Source: Epulopiscium sp. Nele67-Bin004 (GTDB lineage: Bacteria > Bacillota_A > Clostridia > Lachnospirales > Cellulosilyticaceae). From it: DNA of 19,334 nt. The notes under the pieces were generated by a model, which had not been told where the DNA came from, ran no database searches, and saw nothing but the letters and a program-made list of their open reading frames with translations. The DNA lies in the NCBI GenBank assembly GCA_002007315.1, contig LNZQ01000110.1:1-19334 (forward strand). The letters are read 5' to 3'. This document shows, piece by piece, positions 7,859 through 14,099 of this stretch. Position 1 is the first letter of the stretch. Every line of letters begins with the position of its first letter. The position numbers were made by a program, and so were the translations under genes.

Positions 7859-7890
7859 TAGGCGGTCTAAGATGGCCGCCTAAATTTTTT
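7859..7890 (+). terminator. Intra-operon attenuator after the binding protein
   Basis: TAGGCGG (7859-7865) pairs with CCGCCTA (7876-7882), followed by an A/T run with six T residues. It lies between receptor and ATPase genes and probably lets only part of the transcripts through, giving excess receptor over membrane components. No separate promoter is visible in the 65-nt gap. Confidence 0.8.
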
Positions 7891-7917
7891 AAGATTTTTT
7901 TGGAAAAGAGGTATAGT

Positions 7918-8925
7918 ATGATAGATTTTAAAAATATTGAAATTAGATACGGTGATTTTGTGGCAATGAAAAACCTAAATTTAAATATAAAGGAAGGCGA
8001 ATTTTTTACATTTTTAGGCCCATCAGGGTGTGGAAAAACTACTACATTACGTTCGTTGGTAGGCTTTATTATCCCATATGGTGGAACAATTTCGATTAAT
8101 AACAAAGATATAACAAATAAAAATGTTGATGAACGAGAAATAGGAATGGTATTTCAAAGCTATGCACTTTTTCCGACAATGAATGTATACGAAAATATAG
8201 CATTTGGACTTAAAGTAAAAAAAATGTCTAAATCTCAAATAGATGAAAAAGTTTTAGAAGTGGCGAAAAAAATAGATTTGACGAAAGAACAACTACAAAA
8301 ACCAGTTGCAGCATTGTCAGGAGGTCAGCAACAAAGGGTTGCACTTGCAAGAGCTATCGTAACAGAGCCGAAAATATTGTGTCTTGATGAACCATTAAGT
8401 AACTTAGATGCAAAATTGCGTGTGGGGCTTAGAGCAGAACTAAAAAAATTGCAAAAAGAACTAAATATAACGACGTTGTATGTAACTCATGACCAAGAAG
8501 AAGCGTTGACATTGTCTGATAGAATTGCAGTATTTAACAACGGGAAAATTGAACAAGTTGGGACGCCCGCAGAAATTTATAATAGGTCGGCATCTGAGTT
8601 TGTATGTGACTTTATAGGTGATATAAACGTGTTAGAAAAAGATTTAATTGCTCATATAAATAAACATTCTACTAAAAATTTTGACGAAAATAAAAAAGCA
8701 TACATTCGTCTTGAGAGAATTACAAATAAGCCTAAAACTGACAATTATGTACAAATTGATGCAAAAGTTATTGATATATCTTATAGTGGGGTAACTACTA
8801 CATATTCATATAATATTTGTAACCAAACTATTAGAAATGTTGAACTTAACAATGGCAACGATGTACATTCTGTTGGACAAGTAGTAAAATTATATATAAA
8901 TATTGATGATATTATGGCGTTTTAG
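7918..8925 (+). CDS. ABC transporter ATPase, FbpC/PotA/AfuC-type
   Basis: A 335-residue importer ATPase. Walker A is GPSGCGKT (34-41), followed by Q-loop FQSYALFP, signature LSGGQQQRVALARA, Walker B ILCLDEPLSNLD, and switch His in YVTHDQEEA. Residues from about 240 on form a TOBE-like regulatory domain. I chose ATG 7918, which has a GAGGT ribosome site 5 nt before it and starts the usual MIDFKNIEI strand; a TTG 18 nt upstream is in frame but lies before that site. It powers the permease encoded next, 9 bases downstream. Substrate follows that of the operon. Confidence 0.92.
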   Translation: MIDFKNIEIRYGDFVAMKNLNLNIKEGEFFTFLGPSGCGKTTTLRSLVGFIIPYGGTISINNKDITNKNVDEREIGMVFQSYALFPTMNVYENIAFGLKVKKMSKSQIDEKVLEVAKKIDLTKEQLQKPVAALSGGQQQRVALARAIVTEPKILCLDEPLSNLDAKLRVGLRAELKKLQKELNITTLYVTHDQEEALTLSDRIAVFNNGKIEQVGTPAEIYNRSASEFVCDFIGDINVLEKDLIAHINKHSTKNFDENKKAYIRLERITNKPKTDNYVQIDAKVIDISYSGVTTTYSYNICNQTIRNVELNNGNDVHSVGQVVKLYINIDDIMAF

Positions 8926-8934
8926 AGGTGTGAA

Positions 8935-10659
8935 ATGGTAACTAAAATAGCAGATTATTATAAAAAAATTGGGATATTAGGAGTGGTAGTTAGAATATCT
9001 CTAATGTGGTTTGTGCTCGCACTGTTAATTATTCCGAATGTAAATTTATTTATCAAAGTATTTTTTAGCGACGGTGAATTTTCAACAACAGTTGTAACAA
9101 AAGTATTAAACTCCAATAGAGCGATGAAAGCATTGTGGAACAGCGTTGTGCTTGCATTTTCAATGATAATTTCAATAAATGTGTTAGGTGTTTTAGTTGT
9201 GTTGTTTACAGAATATTTCGATTTAAAAGGGGCTAAAATATTAAAATTAGGATATATGACATCGTTAATTTATGGGGGAATTGTTTTTGTAACAGCGTAT
9301 CAATTTGTGTACGGAAACCAAGGTATTGTGACAAATTTTTTGGTGCAAATATTCCCAGAGATGAACACGGGTTGGTTTATAGGATATCCTGCAGTTTTAT
9401 TTATAATGACGTTTGCGTGTACGTCAAACCATATCATTTTTTTAACAAATGCGATACGTAGCATAGACAATCAAGTTATTGAAGCCGCACAAATTTTGGG
9501 CGAAAAGTCTGGTAAAATATTTACTAAAGTAGTTTTGCCGATATTAACGCCTACATTGTTTGCAATAACGATACTTACATTTTTGACAGGACTTGGGGCG
9601 GTTTCTGCACCTCTAATTGTTGGGGGAAGTGACTTTCAGACGATTAACCCTATAATTATAGAGTTTTCTAAAACGTCATTCTCACGAGAAATAGCAGCCT
9701 TTTTGGCGATGTTGTTAGGACTTGCAACGACAGTTTTGTTAGTTATAATGAACAAAATTGAAAAAGGTGGCACGTATATGTCAATCGCTAAAACTAAAAC
9801 TAGTTTTAAAAAGCAAAAAATACGAAGCCCATTTTTTAATGTTTTGGCTCATATAGTTGCGTGGGGGCTGTGGCTTATTTATGTGACTCCCGTTGTGTTA
9901 GTTACGTTATATTCGTTTATGGACTATAGGGCGATTAGAAATGCTGATTTATCGCTTAGTAACTTTACGCTAGAAAACTGGCAAAAGCTATTTTCGCAAC
10001 AATCGGCGTTTGAACCATTTGTAGTTAGTATAGTTTATTCGGGGCTGGCATCAATTTTAGTAGTAATTTTAATTTTATTTGCAACTAGAATTATACAAAA
10101 AGCAACAAATAAATTTGAACGTAGTTTAGAATATGTGTTGTTGTTGCCTTGGTTGTTGCCATCGACATTAATTGCTATTGGATTGATGATGACGTATGAT
10201 ACGCCACGCCCAATAATGGCTAACAAAGTTTTGATAGGAACACAAGTAATTTTGTTGTTTGCATATATAATAATAAAATTGCCGTTTACATTGAGAATGG
10301 TAAAAGCTGCATTTTTTTCTATAGATGATTCGCTAGAGGAAGCAGCACAAACAATGGGAGCGTCGCCGTTTTATATTTTGCGTCGTGTCATAGTGCCTAT
10401 AATTTTTCCAACATTGGTGTCGGTTATGGTGTTAAATTTTAATAGTTTGTTGTCGGACTATGATGTAACAGTATTTTTGTACCACCCGCTTTTGCAACCA
10501 CTTGGAATTGTTATAAAAAATGCAACTGATGCTGATAGCAGTTTAGATGCTGTTGCTATGACGTTTGTATATTCGGTTTGTTTGATGATTATATCGGCTG
10601 TTGCTTTGTATTTCACACAAGGCGATGGGGCAAATTTGTTTAAAAAGAAAAGTAAATAA
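8935..10659 (+). CDS. ABC transporter permease, two fused BPD domains (AfuB/FbpB-type)
   Basis: A 574-residue membrane protein made of two binding-protein-dependent permease domains in one chain, with about twelve hydrophobic segments. Each half carries the EAA coupling motif that docks on the ATPase: EAAQILGEKSGKIFTKVVLP near residue 183 and EAAQTMGASPFYILRRVIVP near 469. Fused permeases of this size are usual in the FbpB/AfuB/ThiP group. The start ATG lies 9 nt after the ATPase stop, with GAGGTG as ribosome site. The operon ends here in a strong hairpin. Confidence 0.92.
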   Translation: MVTKIADYYKKIGILGVVVRISLMWFVLALLIIPNVNLFIKVFFSDGEFSTTVVTKVLNSNRAMKALWNSVVLAFSMIISINVLGVLVVLFTEYFDLKGAKILKLGYMTSLIYGGIVFVTAYQFVYGNQGIVTNFLVQIFPEMNTGWFIGYPAVLFIMTFACTSNHIIFLTNAIRSIDNQVIEAAQILGEKSGKIFTKVVLPILTPTLFAITILTFLTGLGAVSAPLIVGGSDFQTINPIIIEFSKTSFSREIAAFLAMLLGLATTVLLVIMNKIEKGGTYMSIAKTKTSFKKQKIRSPFFNVLAHIVAWGLWLIYVTPVVLVTLYSFMDYRAIRNADLSLSNFTLENWQKLFSQQSAFEPFVVSIVYSGLASILVVILILFATRIIQKATNKFERSLEYVLLLPWLLPSTLIAIGLMMTYDTPRPIMANKVLIGTQVILLFAYIIIKLPFTLRMVKAAFFSIDDSLEEAAQTMGASPFYILRRVIVPIIFPTLVSVMVLNFNSLLSDYDVTVFLYHPLLQPLGIVIKNATDADSSLDAVAMTFVYSVCLMIISAVALYFTQGDGANLFKKKSK

Positions 10660-10693
10660 GTAGGGGGGGCACTAACCGCCCCCCCTACTTATT
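10655..10693. terminator. Bidirectional-type hairpin between convergent genes
   Basis: A perfect 16-bp stem (10655-10670 with 10678-10693), including seven G-C pairs in a row, and a 7-nt loop ACTAACC. It begins within the permease stop region and lies just before the end of the convergent GNAT gene. T-runs are poor on both sides, so release may depend on the very stable stem. Confidence 0.8.
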
Positions 10694-10706
10694 CATTCAT
10701 CATATA

Positions 10707-11531
10707 TCATCGGAATGGATCGGCATAATCATATGGCATAAGCCAAATCAAAGTAGAAACCATTATAACGGCACATAAAATACATACAAATATGGGGTTA
10801 ACACACTTGTTTTTGTTCATGCGACTCATTACAATACTAAACACTAAATAATATAGTGGTATACTTGTCCTACAAAAATCAACTAAAACGAGAGTAGGTA
10901 TGCCATACAAGCCAACTAATTCATAGTCGGCTTTATTAAATCCAAAAGATATAGCATAAAACCAAATAAAAAACATAACAACGGTTGTACGACCCCAAAA
11001 AAGTTGTAGCTTAGACATTTTATATGGATTTTTGGCACAAAACACATAATGGGGCATATCTATGCCACGATAATGTTTAACGATAGTATCAACAATAATC
11101 ATGCCGTTATTTTTAGCAACTTTTTGTGAGGCTGAATTGGTATCACGAATAATTGAAAAAACTTCGTCTAAATTTAGCTCATTAAAAGCATATTGCTTAC
11201 ATAATATTGCAGCCTCCGTGGCATAGCCTTTGTGCCAGTATGCTTTTTGAAACAAATAGCCTATTTCAAATACAAAAATTTCGTTGTAAGCTTGTTTTGT
11301 AATTCCACATTGTCCGATGAAATCACCATTTTCTTTTAGTATCACAGCATATAGCCCAATGCCATCTGTTTCATATCGGCGAAGTTGTTTTTCCAACCAT
11401 TCGTGGACTTCGGCGTCTGTAAATGCCCCCTCATAAGCATACATAACTTCAGGGTCTTGTAGTATTTTGCACAGATCCTCAAAATCAGAAGGGGTTAATT
11501 TTCTTAATATTAATCGTTTGCTTTCTAACAT
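10707..11531 (-). CDS. GNAT acetyltransferase (RimJ/RimL-type) with a C-terminal membrane extension
   Basis: Residues 1 to about 172 are a GNAT N-acetyltransferase of the RimJ/RimL kind: N-terminal RLILRKLTPSDFEDL, the beta4 region FEIGYLFQKAYWHKGYATEA with the acetyl-CoA loop (Q/KxxxxKGYAT), and the late motif IIRDTNSASQKVAKNNGM. The usual family length is about 170-190 residues. Here the chain runs on for roughly 100 residues with three to four hydrophobic segments (TTVVMFFIWFYAISFGF, YGIPTLVLVDFC, LYYLVFSIVMS, PIFVCILCAVIMVSTLIWLM), ending in DYADPFR. The gene has a strong AGGAGGT site. Substrate is unknown. The extension would tether the enzyme to the membrane; I do not recognise it as a named domain. 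Confidence 0.85.
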   Translation of the reverse strand: MLESKRLILRKLTPSDFEDLCKILQDPEVMYAYEGAFTDAEVHEWLEKQLRRYETDGIGLYAVILKENGDFIGQCGITKQAYNEIFVFEIGYLFQKAYWHKGYATEAAILCKQYAFNELNLDEVFSIIRDTNSASQKVAKNNGMIIVDTIVKHYRGIDMPHYVFCAKNPYKMSKLQLFWGRTTVVMFFIWFYAISFGFNKADYELVGLYGIPTLVLVDFCRTSIPLYYLVFSIVMSRMNKNKCVNPIFVCILCAVIMVSTLIWLMPYDYADPFR

Positions 11532-11587
11532 AGGTACCTCCTAAATAATAGGCATATAACCGTATGGATATAGCCATATCATGCAAA

Positions 11588-11615
11588 ATGAAAATAGGAC
11601 GATTATTAGCCGTCC
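11588..11615 (-). terminator. Terminator of the diguanylate cyclase gene (stop codon in the loop)
   Basis: On the minus strand GGACG (11611-11615) pairs with CGTCC (11597-11601), followed by a T-rich stretch (TATTTTCATTTT). The TAA stop of the upstream gene is inside the loop. Nearly the same sequence recurs at 13998-14026. Confidence 0.75.
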
Positions 11616-13189
11616 ATGTAGGTAAATGTATTTTTGCCTTTTTCTTTTGACGTGTACAAGGCAACGTCAGCTAGTTTGTATAACTGGTCAAAACTATACG
11701 TTGATAGGCTAGTTTTTGAAATACCAATACTTGCGGACACAGTTACGTTGGTTGTATCATTTGAATATGTTTTGTTTAATATTTTACAGATTTCGCCTGC
11801 CTTGTTTTCTATATCAAATTTTTCAGCTGACAATTTTACAAATACTATAAACTCATCACCACCGATACGACCTATAATATCATCTTTTCTAAACAAACTA
11901 ACTAAAGCATCGGCTACATCTACAATCAACTGGTCGCCCACATCATGACCTAAGTTATCGTTAATTTTTTTAAAATTATCTATATCTATCATAAACAAAA
12001 CTCCGTCTTTTCCTGTGTCCAAATACTCTTGAACTAACTCTTGCGTCAATTTTTTATTATACAATTTTGATAGTGCATCTCGTTCGGCATCGAATTGTAG
12101 TTCTTTCTCAAATTGAATGCTTTCAACTATTAATATAGCACCCAATTGACCTGCATTAGTTGTATCGTTGAGGGATATCTCTACCCTAAACCATTCATAG
12201 TCGGATTTGCCGACATCTCTAAAGCGATATTCAAAATAATAGTGATTTATACCTAGGTTGAAGGTGTTTATCATCGTTTTTATGCTAGACATTTTAACTG
12301 TGGTTTCAACATCGTCAGGGTGTATATGTGTTTTGATTACATATGTTGTGAAATCTTCATAATACATGCCTATAAAATTTTGTTTTAGTCTACCTTTCAT
12401 TCTGCAATCTTCTAATTTTTTTGTGGTGCAGTTTACTTGCAAACTCAATTCACAATTGTTTACAAAAAGGTCTTTGTATAAAGTGGTATTTTTAACGTTT
12501 TGTTCTAAGTCACGCTTGTGTTCGTCAATCATTTCAACACCTACTAACACAAACATTCCGATATAAGATACTGTTAGCCAACTAAATCCTTGCACGATAT
12601 GTTGAACAATTAAACTACGGGCGTAAAACTCCACCTCATAACTTATAGAATTGCTTAAAGTACCTATTATCGTTATAATTTCTAGGGCAACAAAAACTAT
12701 CGTTTTACTTTCAGATTTAAAGCATAAATCCCAATAATACGATGGGATAATATGCATCCACAATGTTGTTAGCAATCCACATATGCTGAATATAACAATT
12801 CTTGAAAATAAAAATAACTCTGGCGTATAAAACATATGGTATACGCTTGTATCTAGGCAAAATGCAAAAATACCTACAACTATTGAACCTATACATAACA
12901 TGTTAACAACAGCATTTAATGCAACACTAATTTTTGCTAATTTGCTTGCATCGAAAAAAAGCCAAATTTCAATAGCGTACACTAACATCAAAAATAAATA
13001 CGCACATACTATAGAAACATGTAATATATATAGCCAAATAAAACCGACTGGTATATTTAATAAGGCGAGTAAATAGTAAAATTTTTTATCTTTTTTAGCT
13101 ATAAGTGATTTATGTGAACTTTGAAAAAATACAATGCTATGAAAATAAAAGACTAATAAAAAGGTAATTGTTATAATATTATTTTGCAT
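11606..13189 (-). CDS. Membrane diguanylate cyclase (7-TM-like, PAS, GGDEF)
   Basis: A 527-residue enzyme that should join two GTP into c-di-GMP. Residues 1 to about 230 hold six to seven hydrophobic helices, resembling a 7TM-type sensor module. A PAS-like domain follows at about 245-355 (HIHPDDVETTV, YYFEYRFRD...YEWFRVEISL). The GGDEF domain covers about 365-525: the metal-binding MIDIDNFKKINDNLGHDVGD, the signature RIGGDEF (G443-F447), and an intact inhibitory I-site RxxD (RKDD) just upstream, so product inhibition is expected. Ribosome site GGGGGAG lies 5 nt before ATG 13189. Its last codons and stop merge into the terminator hairpin. With two PilZ receptors and an HD-GYP gene downstream in the window it forms a c-di-GMP neighbourhood. 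Confidence 0.92.
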   Translation of the reverse strand: MQNNIITITFLLVFYFHSIVFFQSSHKSLIAKKDKKFYYLLALLNIPVGFIWLYILHVSIVCAYLFLMLVYAIEIWLFFDASKLAKISVALNAVVNMLCIGSIVVGIFAFCLDTSVYHMFYTPELFLFSRIVIFSICGLLTTLWMHIIPSYYWDLCFKSESKTIVFVALEIITIIGTLSNSISYEVEFYARSLIVQHIVQGFSWLTVSYIGMFVLVGVEMIDEHKRDLEQNVKNTTLYKDLFVNNCELSLQVNCTTKKLEDCRMKGRLKQNFIGMYYEDFTTYVIKTHIHPDDVETTVKMSSIKTMINTFNLGINHYYFEYRFRDVGKSDYEWFRVEISLNDTTNAGQLGAILIVESIQFEKELQFDAERDALSKLYNKKLTQELVQEYLDTGKDGVLFMIDIDNFKKINDNLGHDVGDQLIVDVADALVSLFRKDDIIGRIGGDEFIVFVKLSAEKFDIENKAGEICKILNKTYSNDTTNVTVSASIGISKTSLSTYSFDQLYKLADVALYTSKEKGKNTFTYMDG

Positions 13190-13208
13190 GTAACTCCCCC
13201 TTGCTGCT

Positions 13209-13214
13209 ATTATA
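13209..13214 (-). promoter_or_regulatory. Possible -10 element of the diguanylate cyclase gene
   Basis: A perfect TATAAT reads on the minus strand 20 nt before the start codon. No good -35 is seen 16-18 nt upstream, so the call is weak. Confidence 0.35.
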
Positions 13215-13240
13215 GAGGCAAAAGTTTTTTAAACCACTAT

Positions 13241-13296
13241 AAATATATTAAGGTTTAATGTTATTTTTATGCAAAAATGTGTAAAAATATAACCTG
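13241..13296. repeat. Intergenic repeat, left copy
   Basis: Shares the order TATTxAGxTTTA, GTTxTTTTTATG, AAAAAT, ACCTG with 13928-13973 (the left copy has about 10 extra bases). Both copies run into a GGGxxxTxxTTxGTCGCC hairpin-like stretch. The two copies bracket the XRE/membrane-protein gene pair. Confidence 0.55.
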
Positions 13297-13310
13297 TATG
13301 GACAACGCAC

Positions 13311-13328
13311 GGGCGATTGTTAGTCGCC
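13311..13328 (-). repeat. Intergenic hairpin overlapping the XRE stop codon
   Basis: GGCGA (13312-13316) pairs with TCGCC (13324-13328); the TAA stop of the XRE gene (13320-13322) lies in the loop. No T-run follows on the minus strand, so it may protect or pause rather than terminate. Confidence 0.55.
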
Positions 13329-13514
13329 AGTCCTAAATAGTTCGTCCACCAATACCCCTAACACTTTAGCAAGCTGAAATGCCAGCGATAAAGTTGGATC
13401 GTACTTATCATTTTCGATGGCGTTTATCGTTTGTCTTGTGACGTTGCAAGCTGTTGCTAGTTGTTGCTGTGATAGTCCTTTATTTTTTCTAAATTCTTTA
13501 ATTTTATTTTCCAT
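13320..13514 (-). CDS. Small XRE-family DNA-binding regulator
   Basis: A 64-residue single-domain helix-turn-helix protein of the Cro/C1 kind (MENKIKEFRKNKGLSQQQLA, then CNVTRQTINAIENDKYDPTL). It fits the compact YgzD-like regulators that are typically paired with a small membrane protein. I chose ATG 13514, two bases after the stop of the upstream gene; a TTG three codons earlier is in frame but lies within that gene. There is no separate strong ribosome site, so translation is probably coupled. It likely binds the repeated element around the promoter of the pair; this is inference from context. Confidence 0.88.
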   Translation of the reverse strand: MENKIKEFRKNKGLSQQQLATACNVTRQTINAIENDKYDPTLSLAFQLAKVLGVLVDELFRTGD

Positions 13515-13516
13515 TA

Positions 13517-13822
13517 CTAGCAACCAAATCTTCTTTTTGTAATAAATAAATTTAGCGAAAATAAAATCCCAATAGTTGCAAGTTGAGAGATATTTGTTGA
13601 TGCATGTATAAACGTCTCAGGACTAACAAACGACCCAATAACGTTAATACCAAGTGTTGCAGTGTATATCCCTAGGGTGGAAAAACAAGTTTTTTCTAAA
13701 ATCATTTCTCGGCGTTCGTCCTCTTTTTTCACCATAGAAAACCACATAGATATTGGTATAACTATTCCCATAATGACGATTATTGCTAGTCCTAAAATTC
13801 CTTGTAGTTGTACTACGTCCAT
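13517..13822 (-). CDS. Small membrane protein paired with the XRE regulator
   Basis: A 101-residue protein with three hydrophobic segments (about 8-30, 49-68, 77-94) and a charged loop between the first two (MVKKEDERREMILEKT). That loop, with DERxEMI, resembles small membrane partners of XRE regulators in Firmicutes (DUF2178-like); I do not know its function. It has an AGGAGG site 6 nt before ATG 13822 and a consensus promoter. Its stop is two bases from the start of the regulator gene, so the two form one transcript. Confidence 0.82.
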   Translation of the reverse strand: MDVVQLQGILGLAIIVIMGIVIPISMWFSMVKKEDERREMILEKTCFSTLGIYTATLGINVIGSFVSPETFIHASTNISQLATIGILFSLNLFITKRRFGC

Positions 13823-13842
13823 AAAAATTCCTCCTAAGTAAA

Positions 13843-13864
13843 TGTCAAATATTTTTTACATTTT
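13843..13864 (-). promoter_or_regulatory. Operator-like direct repeat, proximal copy
   Basis: A 22-bp element (plus strand TGTCAAATA, then a T-run, then TACATTTT) that matches 13889-13910 with a single mismatch. It lies between the -10 and the start codon, where a bound repressor would block transcription. Confidence 0.6.
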
Positions 13865-13865
13865 T

Positions 13866-13894
13866 AGTATAGCATGGGTTATAGCTTGTGTCAA
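13866..13894 (-). promoter_or_regulatory. Promoter of the membrane protein/XRE operon
   Basis: Minus strand TTGACA (13889-13894), 17-nt spacer, TATACT (13866-13871): a near-consensus sigma-A promoter. The -35 lies inside the distal copy of the repeat. Confidence 0.88.
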
Positions 13895-13910
13895 ATAGTT
13901 TTTACATTTT
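13889..13910 (-). promoter_or_regulatory. Operator-like direct repeat, distal copy
   Basis: Second copy of the 22-bp element, 46 bp from the first and overlapping the -35 box. Two near-identical sites flanking the promoter core are the expected layout for autoregulation by the XRE protein. Confidence 0.6.
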
Positions 13911-13927
13911 GGCTAAAGATTAATTGT

Positions 13928-13973
13928 AAATGTATTGAGATTTACTGTTGTTTTTATGTAAAAATATGACCTG
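13928..13973. repeat. Intergenic repeat, right copy
   Basis: Counterpart of 13241-13296, in the same orientation about 690 bp away, followed by a degenerate hairpin at 13973-13990 of the window's family. Confidence 0.55.
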
Positions 13974-13997
13974 GGTAGTCATTGGTCGCCTGCAATC

Positions 13998-14026
13998 AAA
14001 AAAAATAGGACGGTTATTAGCCGTCC
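13998..14026 (-). terminator. Terminator of the Rpn-type gene
   Basis: Minus strand GGACGG (14021-14026) pairs with CCGTCC (14008-14013) across a 7-nt loop and runs into TA plus eight T residues. About 34 bases are almost identical to the diguanylate cyclase terminator at 11588-11615 and its flank. The sequence between it and the Rpn stop (14027-14099) shows only an imperfect inverted repeat. Confidence 0.82.
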
Positions 14027-14099
14027 ATACAGGTAAAAATATTAACTTCTCAAACTTAACTTGAAGAGTTTAGATAATGTAGATTTATTTAGTCGTGAT

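Noticed and set aside
6734..10659. Iron(III) or polyamine transporter
   Set aside because: Family resemblance alone would allow it, but the co-transcribed GDPD-family gene and the Pho-box-like repeats favour an organophosphate; kept only as an alternative.
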